Shown here: positions 39,495 through 49,361 of the stretch, one piece after another
Position numbering within the stretch: the first letter of the stretch is position 1
Layout of the letters: each line of letters opens with the position of its first letter
Assembly (NCBI GenBank): GCA_030142905.1
Contig: JASJOG010000083.1
Coordinates: 1-64,000, forward strand
Direction of reading: 5' to 3'
From: Heliopora coerulea
Lineage: Eukaryota > Cnidaria > Anthozoa > Scleralcyonacea > Helioporidae
DNA: 64,000 bases
Notes under the pieces: generated by a model
The model's database searches: none
The model's input: only the letters and a program-made list of their open reading frames with translations
Told to the model about the DNA's origin: nothing
Program-made: the position numbers and the translations under genes

Positions 39495-40985
39495 CTAGTC
39501 ATCAATCAAGTAGTCCTTGATCTTCTCTTTCATTGCTGTTCTTTGATCTGTTTTCCTTGCATTATCACACACAAAATCAGGGAGCAACAATTTTTCAGTT
39601 TTTAAGTCCTGATATGTCAACCGACAGCCATAACACAAAGTCTTTGACAAATGGATGTGATATTGTTTACTACTTTGACTACATTTCTTATTGTCATCTT
39701 CACACACAAACAAACCCTCACCAGCATCTGCTGCAACATAACACTTCTCTTCCTTGATACAACATGGTTTTCCACTACTGGGACACCAACCAGTGTCATC
39801 AGAAGTACCACAGCACCCATTGCCACCATAATCTTGAGTAACACCAGAACACTTCTTCACAAGTTTATCACACCCACCTTGGCAAGACCTTGCCTTACTG
39901 CAATTACACAAACAATCAGCCAAATCTAACTTAGATTCCAAAGGAGCTAGACAAAGAGAGCAAGACTCACTGTGAGCACTGCTGGTGTGAGATGACAACT
40001 TATCACCTGTCCTTAAGATGGTACTAACTGTAGAAGGAAATGCTGCTTGCAAGCCAAGAACAAACTCCTGGGTTAAACGATTCACGCTTGCATGGGGAGA
40101 TGCCTTTGTGGAAAATGATGGCATACTGAATGATGAGGTTTGATTGAAACAGTTATAGAATTCGATTTCCTTTTTGGTGAATTCACGCATTGGCCTCAAG
40201 ATTGAGATCTCTGACCTGCTGTCTTCAAAACCAATGTTGAGTGTTAACTGGGATCCTCGTCCTTGGGCCACATCTGAGAGAATTCTGATGGATAAACTTG
40301 TGCTGCAATCTCCAACCATGATTCTGTCATATCCATGCTCCTTTGCAACCTTTAATAGTTGCCTTCTATACAAATGTAATAGCAAATCTTCTTTGGCGGT
40401 TAACGTGTCTACTTGACTGAAAAGTTCAACGAGCGGAGTGCTTTCCTTTGCTTCTTGAACAGAAATCTCGGAGTTCTCCAGATGGCCCCTCGAACAGGCT
40501 GATGTATTTTCACTAATAAAAAGATCTTCTAACTTGGCAAGGTGATAAGGAAAGCCAGCCATATCTGCCACGTTCTTTAGACTTTCTTGAGTTGTTTTCC
40601 TTTCATCAGCACTTCTTCCAAGTATTCCTCCTTCATCGATATGTACCACGCCAGGCTGAAATCTCAATTTCTTGACAGCTTCCTTGCCAAGGCCTCGTAC
40701 GACAAGGTCTAACATGGCGGAAGATGAAGAACCGCCTGACACGGCAAGCAATATTTTCTCCCCTTGGCGAACGACTTTAGCTTTCCCAATAGTGGCTCGA
40801 AATTTATGAACAACATAGTATAAAAAACAAGTTCTACAGAGCGGGTCGCCATTTCTGACAAGGACTGCGGCTGCTTCAGAACACTTCATGCAAAACCCAC
40901 TGCCTTTCGCAGAACCTTTCACTCTGGGGCCACATTTAGAAGTCCCCACGTCTTCCACTTGCTTTATTTCAGCTTTACTACACAT
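39495..40985 (-). CDS. CTU2: Cytoplasmic tRNA 2-thiolation protein 2 (single exon, 496 aa)
   Basis: Partner of CTU1 in the cytosolic complex that 2-thiolates wobble uridine of tRNA Lys, Glu and Gln, using sulfur relayed by URM1. Visible features are two N-terminal CxxC pairs (C32/C35, C50/C53), the PP-loop-like segment ILLAVSGGSSSSAML (about 78-92), the VVHIDEGG segment, and C-terminal cysteine pairs including LCYGC that could bind metal. CTU2-type proteins keep a modified PP-loop and are regarded as the structural rather than the catalytic subunit. The frame starts at an ATG just before a plausible N-terminus and ends with a stop after YLIDD. It has no intron over 1.49 kb, while neighbouring genes here have many. 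It lies convergent to the ADAMTS-like gene and divergent from NDUFA13. Confidence 0.95.
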   Translation of the reverse strand: MCSKAEIKQVEDVGTSKCGPRVKGSAKGSGFCMKCSEAAAVLVRNGDPLCRTCFLYYVVHKFRATIGKAKVVRQGEKILLAVSGGSSSSAMLDLVVRGLGKEAVKKLRFQPGVVHIDEGGILGRSADERKTTQESLKNVADMAGFPYHLAKLEDLFISENTSACSRGHLENSEISVQEAKESTPLVELFSQVDTLTAKEDLLLHLYRRQLLKVAKEHGYDRIMVGDCSTSLSIRILSDVAQGRGSQLTLNIGFEDSRSEISILRPMREFTKKEIEFYNCFNQTSSFSMPSFSTKASPHASVNRLTQEFVLGLQAAFPSTVSTILRTGDKLSSHTSSAHSESCSLCLAPLESKLDLADCLCNCSKARSCQGGCDKLVKKCSGVTQDYGGNGCCGTSDDTGWCPSSGKPCCIKEEKCYVAADAGEGLFVCEDDNKKCSQSSKQYHIHLSKTLCYGCRLTYQDLKTEKLLLPDFVCDNARKTDQRTAMKEKIKDYLIDD

Positions 40986-41400
40986 AAAGTGATGCTGCTA
41001 ATGAAGAAGAGTACTTCAAATAAATCAAGCCGTCAAGAAACAAACCTAACGGGCCCAAAAATTTTCGAAAACCTTTCCGAACGTTACAATCCAACACCAA
41101 CACACACTGATCTGAAAAATAGGACTGGATCGAGCAACCATTGTTGTTGATCTATAAAACGAATTGTACAAGTTCAATTCAAATATACACAATAAAAACA
41201 ACCAACCACCTTGTTCTAACTGATGTTGTATTTTGGTTTGTGAGAAAAGTAGCTCATTCAGAGGGGTGCCATGAATTTGACATTTAACTAAGGGTGAAGA
41301 TATTTTTTAGCGAGTTTGTAAAGTTTAAGTTTGTCTTCTGTTAATGTTGATTTTTGAAGTGCCATAGTTCTTTCCTCAAACTGTGTAAGTTGTTCACTTG

Positions 41401-42700
41401 TTAAAGCAGGACTATTGGTGGAATGTCTACTGAACTGTCATCAAGTGGGATAGGTCCATCCCAGTCAATACTATACTTGTCAGTTACTTCAGTAGAATTG
41501 GTGCCATCTTCAGATGTCACCAATGAACCTTGGACCCAAAGCTGAAGGGGTGTACAGTTGTTTGCTGTGGACATGGGATGTCTCAACCAGGCAGCAGACC
41601 ATTCATCCAGACAATGGTTTATGTGATGAAGGAATGCATCATGTAAGCACCATAAGTCATTCTCTGCTTAAGAGTCCAAGATATTCAGATCCTCCATTAA
41701 TGAAAACAGCCTGTGGTAATTCTTTAAAACATCCTTAAATACATCCCACCAGAGGTGCTCAATTTGTTGATTGTGCATGCTCTTATCCACAAGAGCTGAC
41801 CCCTTACCTGGACCACAAGTGTTTAACTTATTCTTGACAGCATCCACATTTTCAGTTCCCTGACAACACCACACCTGGTTCTGGAGGGCAATTCCCAGTT
41901 TCCTACTGCTTTTATGAAATTTTAGAATACTGTGGCAGCTTCATTGTTAGCATTGCAGGGTAAATACACAGGTATGAAGCCATCCTCACACCCATGAACA
42001 ACAAAACACCATTTGACAAGTTTATGATTGCCATCAAAATGCCAGAGTCCAAGTGGCCTTGTTACATTGTATACACATTGTTTAATTGCCGTGCACCATC
42101 AGGTAGCCACTCCCTGGGGATCAACTTGTGAAAGAGCTTCTCTCACACGATGTTTGGGGATGAATATACTCCTTGAGCCAAGGTGTCCCATCAACATTTT
42201 TAATCCACATTTTGGATTTGTTCTTTTAGTTGCTCTCACTATGTCACCTGATTATCCTGTATTTCTGTGTAAAGGGAATGCACTAAAGAACTGTATTCTT
42301 GCATTTGTTGTTTTACAGTCTGTGAACTTACATGAAATAGCTCTGAAATTGAACAGATACTAAACCTGGCTTTTACAAGCATTGCAAGCTGTTCCTTGCT
42401 AGCTGCATACTTTGGTCTACCTGGTTATCCTATGAAAACAGCATTTTCTCTGATGTTCATCCCTGAGCACTCTAAAATTGACCATGCACTGCTCAACAAA
42501 TTGAATATTTCTTCTGGTATTCTTGTCAAGGAGTCTAAGACAATGACAAGCTTCTGAATTTCTTGAAGCTCTTCTGCTATGTCGAAATTATCAGCACTAT
42601 GAACACTAGAAACAATCTCCCTTAATTTGGATGTTATTATTTCTTTCAACTTGGCAGTGAAATCTGTCACCATGTTCGTTTGTCTTTCTGCCTTGCTCAA
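41401..42700 (-). pseudogene. Broken integrase-core (DDE) transposase gene
   Basis: Reading the minus strand with frame changes gives, in order, the successive parts of an integrase-like protein common in cnidarian genomes. They are an N-terminal helical part (42700-42425, about 90 codons open), a helix-turn-helix block beginning GRPKYAASKEQL, the catalytic segment LWHFDGNHKLVKW with VVHGCEDGF, and HNQQIEHLWWDVF containing the putative catalytic Glu. The C-terminal end (41586-41401) has HPMSTANNCTPLQLW. Several stops and frameshifts separate these parts, so no functional protein can be made. It lies inside the inverted-repeat element. Confidence 0.75.
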
Positions 42701-42729
42701 CGTACCAGCTACTCACACGCACATGAAAT

Positions 42730-43088
42730 TTTGCTAGGTGATGATAATAGTACAACACTGCATAATAATGCCACAGTGCATGATAATATTCAAACATTGC
42801 AAAATAATACTGAAACAGTGCCTAATAATAACAAATCGGTACAAATAATGAAACATTGCACAATAATAACGAAACAATGTGTGCCAATACAAACCAATGC
42901 TTTATAATAAAGAAACAGCGCATAATAATAACAAATCAACTGTGCATAATAATAACAAAGCAGTGTATAATAATAACAAAGAAATGCAAATTAATAACTA
43001 GACATTGCATGATCATGATGAACTTGGGAATAATAATAAAGAAAAACTGTATAATAATGAACCGGTAGATAATAACGAAACATAATAG
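42730..43088. repeat. AT-rich minisatellite (unit about 20-24 bp, cagtgcataataataacaaa)
   Basis: About 15 diverged copies of gcataataataacaaa(n) occur within the transposon, near its right end. They have no coding features. Confidence 0.75.
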
Positions 43089-43413
43089 TTCTGACGGTAA
43101 TGACACCCCATACTTACCAGTGAAATGTCTGTGAAAATTTTCTTTTTAACCTGGATTCTTCATCGTCAGATCCCTCACTATCACTTTGGGATGTGTTGTC
43201 GTTTCCTTTCATATTTTTTCTTCGTTTACTACAGCCCTACGTACGAGTTTCCTCATTTTCATAATAGCCTTACAACAACATTACCGAGAAAGTGGTCACT
43301 CCAATATGGCGCAGATTTGAATTTCGCGGGCTTCATTTTCTCCCGCACTCCAACCCATCAGTGCTCCAACCCCTGGGTTGCTCGATCCAGTCCTATTTTT
43401 CAGATCAGTGCCA

Positions 43414-43471
43414 ACCAGTGAACTCTAAGTCTTTTTAGTCTCTAACTCCAGTCTTTTTAGAGTTCACTGGT
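43414..43471. mobile_element. 58-bp palindrome with MITE-type ends
   Basis: It begins accagtgaactctaa and ends with the exact inverse ttagagttcactggt. The arm actctaaaaagactgg is the same as the terminal repeat of the two MITEs in ADAMTS intron 4. It abuts the right end of the 41105-43410 transposon, and tgcca flanks both sides. It is probably a collapsed or nested end of the same family. Confidence 0.6.
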
Positions 43472-43600
43472 GCCAACACACGAGGACGCCATTGAGGTAG
43501 AATTCCGGGTGGTCTCAACATCCCCACATCTAGAAGCCCGGTGACATTTGAAGCCGGAGAAAAACAACCTGGGTTTTTCAACTCTGTTTACGGTTCCAAA

Positions 43601-44585
43601 ATGGCGGACGGGGCTTCAGCTTATAAACAGGAGATGCCTCCGAAAGGTGGCTATGCTGCCTTCAATATTGCTAGGAACCTAAAGCAAAGAGGTCCTTCTG
43701 GATTCATGACATTCGTTATTGGTACTGGAGTTGTGCTTGGTGGATTTCTGGTAATAAGAAGTGGAAATATCAAAAGAAGGTGAGAGAAGTCCATTTATGT
43801 TTTTAAGTTTCTTCTTTGCACTCTAACATTTTTCGCTTTACTTTAAATTTCCCCCTTTTCAATTTCGTACACCATATTCTTCAGGATATTGAGAAAAGAG
43901 CAGCAAGAAGCCAAGGTAGCCTTGATACCACTGATGCAAGCAGAACAGGACAGAAAGTAAGACTAATTCATGCCATTGCTCGGTGTAACGACGGTGTTAA
44001 GCCAAGGATGTGACTTTCGGTGTTGTGTGTACATTTCGCCAGCGATCGAAAAACAAAAATTATGTTCAAACTGAAGACCATAATGGACCACGAAAGAATT
44101 TCAGCTCTACATCACCGGGCTTTTGTGCCTTTATCTTACTGGAAAATGGTAAACCAGACAGTTTGAGTTCTGGTAGCAATATCAATGGTACAGTTGTTGG
44201 GCACCCTTGTGCTTTAGGTAGAATTACATTTTAAAAGTATCATCTTAATAATGAAAGGATTAATCAGGATAGGTTTTAACCCATTCACTTCAAGATATCT
44301 CCCAGTGCTGAGTAAAATCATCTCGTGTTAGCCAGAATAAAATGCTAGAAGTTTTAGTGACAGTGTTGTTGGTTAGAGCATTACAAGGAATTACAAGTTA
44401 TTGTACAGTAACTGTAGGTATAAAAGAAAGACTTTTTCTTCTTTAGCATGATAAGACGAATGAAAGAGAATATAAAAACAGAGGAAGCTATAATGAAGCA
44501 TGTAAAAGGATGGAAGACTGGTGAACACTGCTATCACACTGAAAGATGGGTTACACCACATTCAAGTGAAATGGAAAAGCTATAA
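43601..44585 (+). CDS. NDUFA13: NADH dehydrogenase 1 alpha subcomplex subunit 13 / GRIM-19 (129 aa)
   Basis: Accessory subunit of respiratory complex I in the inner mitochondrial membrane. Exons 43601-43779, 43885-43956 and 44447-44585 join in frame. The N-terminus has the family signature (QEMPPKGGYAAFNIARNL) followed by one membrane helix at about 35-52. A charged helical region in exon 2 aligns with the human protein by eye, and the end (VKGWKTGEHCYHTERWVTP) matches the conserved tail. The start is the ATG after gccaaaATGGCGG-like context at 43601; no upstream ATG is in frame. The protein ends about 15 residues earlier than the 144-residue human form. It lies head-to-head with CTU2 across a transposon. 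Confidence 0.93.
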
Positions 44586-44678
44586 CATAACCTTAACTTA
44601 AAATGTTCCTTTTAGTTTTGTCCACATTATAAGGGTTCCTCCTTTGTTATTACCTCTTGCACATGTAAAAATGATTTT

Positions 44679-44684
44679 AATAAA
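44679..44684 (+). terminator. Poly(A) signal AATAAA of NDUFA13
   Basis: A canonical hexamer about 95 bp after the stop codon. Confidence 0.65.
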
Positions 44685-44685
44685 T

Positions 44686-45714
44686 CATGTATAATTGTAC
44701 AAGTACTGCTTTTAAATGTTTGTTTGTAATTTCAGTTCAAAAAGGTCCTCGCATGAAGGTGGTATTAGCCACAGTAAAATAGATAAAGAAATAGTCTTAA
44801 AACTCCTCTGCCAAATTGCAAGATAACAGGGCAGAGACTTTCCAAGAATAAGTGAAATGAGATGGTTTTAACTCTTTCCCACCTAAGAGGTTCCCCTTGA
44901 TGACAAAAATCACCTGACATTTGACATAGGAAAATCATAACGTCCCACCTTGCTTGAGAAAGAGTTAATCATAACAGGAGGTTTTTTTGTGGTATTCTAG
45001 CTGTTTTTCGCAGTGTTTTAATGAAACCACTGCCACTGTACTGAAAAGGGTAAGATCTTCATGGACATGTATTGAAAGTAATACTGGGTTCTGTATATGT
45101 TGAACGACAAGAATTTAATTTTTTTTAACAATGTTTTATATGCAAATAAGTTAAAGTACAGTAGCTATCTTTGCTGACCATAGCTGTTTAATTTGTGTTT
45201 GCTGCAATGATTATAATTTACATAATGGTACCATATAGAATGATTCTCCCATATTTGAGGTACCAAATTACCAGCTTGTGAATTGAGGGAAAAGCTACCA
45301 GTGGTTTAAGCACAACCAAATTCCAGCAAAAACACTGTTTTTATAACAACAAACATTTTCGTTGCCTTTTCCTGAGCTGAAAAATCATCTGGGGGTAATC
45401 CATATAAAAAAGAAAAGGCAGCCATGAATTCTTGTTTTTAAGGTATGTCAAATAAGCTGCTTTTTGGTTCCCAAATCACTGAGTCCTTGTACATTGCAGG
45501 TCAGGTAGTATTAGACCAGCAAAGAAATAATACAAATCTGTAATGCACTCAATATGCATTACTTCATTATCAAACAGTGTGTATATGGTGTATATGATAG
45601 TGGCTGGATGGCAAATTATTTTCAGCATTGTGCTTGACAGTATATTATATTCAACACTTAAATGGACTGTACACACAGTCATTAAAATCCCAAGAGTTCT
45701 TGTTGATATTGATA
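44686..45714. other. Convergent intergenic region
   Basis: AT-rich DNA between the 3' ends of NDUFA13 (+) and the microtubule-stabiliser-like gene (-). I see no gene, repeat or RNA in it. Confidence 0.6.
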
Positions 45715-48700
45715 TTAGTAAATATTTAAATTTCCTAGTGGAATTGAACTTCTTTGAAGTTTTCCTAATTTGTAAGTTTCTTTTTTTGTCTGCTTTGGTG
45801 GATATGACACGTTGTGTGTTGTGATAAACTCATAGGTCCCAGTCCTTGGAGATTGGATGTGCGATTTTGTTAACTGAAAATGGCAAAAAATAAAAGAATT
45901 TGTATAGTTAGGAAATCTGTGTGGTTAGGAATACGTTTGAAATAATATATCCTTGTGCAATTAAAATACTGTTGATGTTCTATTTAAAATGACAAGAAGA
46001 AAAATACTGCAAAGGTACACAATTACTTTCTGAAAGAATGTCTTACTTTTTCAATGGCTGCTGCAGTAGGAAGTAACCTTTTGGTACCAGAGTGGGAATG
46101 AAAATCGGTGAAAGTTGTTGTGTGATTGATTTCATACCCTAAATGAGGTTATCAATAAAGTTACCATGATGAAATGTGTTTTACTTGCTGTACAGATTGA
46201 AGCTAACGTAAAATTTTTAATCTTTCTATTCAAACTTCAGACAATACCTGTCAAGGGATAAACTTATTGAACAAAACTGTGAGTCTTTAAAGATTAAGCA
46301 TTCAAGGTACATACCATAATAATCTAGAGGAACACTGCTTTTAGTTGTAACACTTCTACTTTTCTTAAATGGTTGAAACTTGGCAAGAAAGTTGGACTTC
46401 ATTGTGGTGTAGTATTGTTTTGCCTTGTCAGTTCCAAAATCTATGTCAGACTTTGTTCTAATTTTTGAACCATCAACAATGGCATTAGGAGAAGCTACTA
46501 CTGGCTAAAAAAATAGAAAAGTTTTTTAATTATTAATTGATAATTATATAGACTTAACTATGTAACCTATATTAAGTTACAATTGTGTTCAGAAGTTCAA
46601 TAGAATTTATATTTAATACTACAACTGTTGCTTACTGTTATAATGACAACTAATGAAAGCTTGATGAAAAAAATTACAATAATTATTATCTTACCTTTCG
46701 AAAAAAGTAACTGTTTGTTGTTTGGGAGATTCGGTCATGTGATCTTTTAGGATCATGGTCTCCTTCAGGAAAGCTGCTTTTTCCCATGTTTAAGTTTACT
46801 TGTTCGCTTCGTTCTGTTTAATACAAGAAAAAACTATTAAGATTTGACAACTTCTGGTATTTTAAATAACTTGTCCAACCAGGAAACTGGCTGACAGTGT
46901 ACATTACACTACCTGCTTTAACTTGTGAAATAACAGGAAAAGATTCAGTTGCTGTTGTGGCATAGTTACAAATGGGGTGGCACCCATTTTCATCTCCAAA
47001 AACAATGTTGGATGAATAGTTAGGTCCACACAGATTGGTTTTCTCTGATTGAAACTCTTTAAGGAATTCTTGATTGGTTGTAACTGAATATGCACACTTC
47101 TCTGGATCTCCATGATGAATACTAGATAAATTGTTCTGAATAAAAGAAATTTTCCAACTTTTATTTTGCTGATTTCTAAAAGTTGGTCAAGAGAAAGGGC
47201 TCCATAAGGCACAGCTCAGGTGGTAAAAAGTACTGAATACAACCAGCTGCATAAGTAACACTTTTCTGGTGGGGAAGGCCTTGATGAGGCCTTAGTAAAA
47301 TTACTTTTTAAAGGGTCAATGTGTGATATAGATTACTTAAATTAAGTCTACATTATTTAAACAATTTTAATGTTCTTTATGGAGTCTGGTTATACAGATT
47401 TGAGGGGTCTATCTTGATCACTTAAATATGTCATCTTGCCATCCTTCCCTGAAGAAAATGGTGAAGTTGATAAAAATAGTGCTTGAAGATTACACTGTTC
47501 TCCAAGTTGGGATGGTCCCAGGTCTTTTTAGTGGGGTTGCTCCCTGGCTATTAGGTTCCTGGTGGGTATATTTAGGAACAACTTGGACTAATTTTGGCAT
47601 AGATTACTCTTAACCAAGCTCTTCTTTAAAAGAGCAACAGTTTGCTTCAGGAACTGAATGCTTCATTTTGAATCTGTGTTGGTTTATTTTTAATTTATTA
47701 GTTTCCACTAGATTATCATCCAATATTTGAAGAAACATAAAATATACAGTATTTTAATAAAAAAATTGGAACAACTTACTTTAATTGGCTCTAGTTTTTG
47801 TGGTATTTTGTGGGGAGTGGCAAAAGTCTTCTTACTTGTTGTTTCAAACTGATCACTGTGGGTTCTTGGATCACCTTTCAATATTGGTGTACTGACAGAT
47901 GAATCAAGTGAAGGTTGAGCCATATTTATTTTTCTAATCTCGTTTTTCTTGTAATTATGTTTGTAGTTAGATAAGGGTAATCCAGCCTTTTCTATATCAC
48001 CTGCAAAAAATATTTTTTAAGTAAACGAATACAAATAACATGAATATTTATTTTCACAAAGTGTCCTTTGCCTGGGGCATCGTAATTACAACACAGACAT
48101 GCAAATAAAGTACTTATAAAAGTAAGCAGAATTGTTCTGCATGTCTGGCAAAAAGTAATTTTCTTACATAATAAAATTCACAATTTTATTAGCTTAAATT
48201 TATTAACTATTACACAATCAGTAATAATTAAACTATTAAACCTCACTCAAGTGTATCCCCGTAAGTCACTAATATTTAATTAACTTTTAACGCATTTACC
48301 TTGCGGAATAGAGCTTTTCATTCTGTTTTCTTGATCAGTTTTTGAGTTGGAAAATTCGTCGATATCCCTAACTGGAAAGCATTCTCTATGCGTGGTCTCA
48401 AAATGCTTTGACTTGTCATCGGCGTTAATCCTAAAATTGGTTTTCCTTAAAATGCGAGACACGTTTGAGCAAGTTGCCGGATCGGGTGTTTTCTTCACAA
48501 AATGAGTGCTTGTTAAAGAAGATGGCTCCCCTATACGAGGTTCTAACAGCACAATAGTGGCCGGCTTTGGAGAAGGAACGCGACATTGCTTCGTCAAAGG
48601 ATATGCAGGGTAGTCTCGTTTTACGGTGCTCTTATAGAAGTCTCCTGCGTGACTCGGATCCCACCTCTGCTCCTGCCCAATACGAAAACACGAAGCTGTG

Positions 48701-48750
48701 TATGGTAACGGGCCAGTCATTTCTCCAGAAAATTTCTTAACGGTTTCCAT
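45715..48750 (-). CDS. SAXO-type axonemal microtubule-stabiliser-like protein (7 exons, 484 aa)
   Basis: Exons 48750-48300, 48000-47780, 47135-46913, 46813-46695, 46504-46315, 46138-46047 and 45873-45715 all join in frame. The protein is soluble, basic and rich in Ser/Thr/Lys, with no signal peptide or membrane helix. It carries a recurring pattern, SS-x-x-x-GD followed by TT and an aromatic residue: SSIHHGDPEK (228-237), NIVFGDE (267-273), SSFPEGDHDP (311-319), DIDFGTD in exon 5 and SSIPLGN at the C-terminus (474-479). Such spaced motifs are seen in ciliary proteins of the SAXO/PPP1R32/TEX45 kind that bind axonemal microtubules. That function is inferred from pattern only and I cannot name the orthologue. 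The ATG at 48750 is the first in the exon. Confidence 0.75.
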
Positions 48751-49361
48751 AACATCAGTATTATCAAACTATGTTGACCATTCCATACTCCTCCCGTCAA
48801 GCTGATGATCTTTGATGTATCAATTATGGTTTCCTTGGCAACACCCAGAGTGATTCATGTACCGCGATGGTTCCTTTTGCAAGGTCATTTAAAATCAGTG
48901 CGAGGAAAACGAAAAATAATTGAGAACACTTAAAGCTTAATGATAAAGACTTGTCATCTGTTTACTTTGTATTTATCCAACCATTTTTGTTCATGAATCA
49001 CTATTCACTGAACTGTATTGTTCATTCCTAAGATGGCATGCCTCAAAATACGTTTCTGAGACAAAACTTAATCGAACTAGGATTTCGACTACAAATTTGG
49101 CAAATATCCGCGACGATTTCAGGACTTTACCACTTCAAACTGTTTCCTTACTCCAGTATCTTACTGTAATACTGACCCTAACCTTAAAAAAGTTGTTAAA
49201 AAAGTGAGCATAGCATTCATGAAAAACCAATTTCGGTTCGGCTCACAGTCGTCCTTCACAAACTACTGTTTGAATTATCCGATTCAAATACTACCATATA
49301 AAATTCGGCGCCAATTTTCTGGTAACACCGTTTCAATACTAATCTCATAGTTAAAGCAGAG
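48751..49361. promoter_or_regulatory. Head-to-head promoter region, SAXO-like gene / PCLAF
   Basis: Only 611 bp separate the two start codons. On the PCLAF side, about 50 bp before its ATG, lies an E2F-like site (ttggcgcc on the minus strand, core at 49307-49312). CHR-like tttgaa at 49269-49274 and ttcaaa at 49283-49288 lie just upstream. E2F plus CHR elements are the known arrangement for cell-cycle genes, which suits PCLAF. No TATA box is evident. Confidence 0.5.

Larger units (their letters stand above)
41105..43410. mobile_element. DNA transposon with 35-bp perfect terminal inverted repeats
   Basis: The 35 bases at 41105-41139 (starting cactgatctgaaaaatagg) recur exactly, inverted, at 43376-43410. 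Between them lie a broken integrase gene on the minus strand and an AT-rich minisatellite. The 9-mer ccaacacac occurs at the left boundary (41097-41105) and again at 43473-43481, just beyond a small palindrome with related ends. The element separates the start codons of CTU2 and NDUFA13. Integrase-type DDE transposons of the Ginger or IS3EU kind are candidates; this is inference from the gene fragments. Confidence 0.72.

Noticed and set aside
43541..43600. N-terminal extension of NDUFA13 starting at 43541
   Set aside because: It would begin with GTG. The ATG at 43601 starts the conserved N-terminus.
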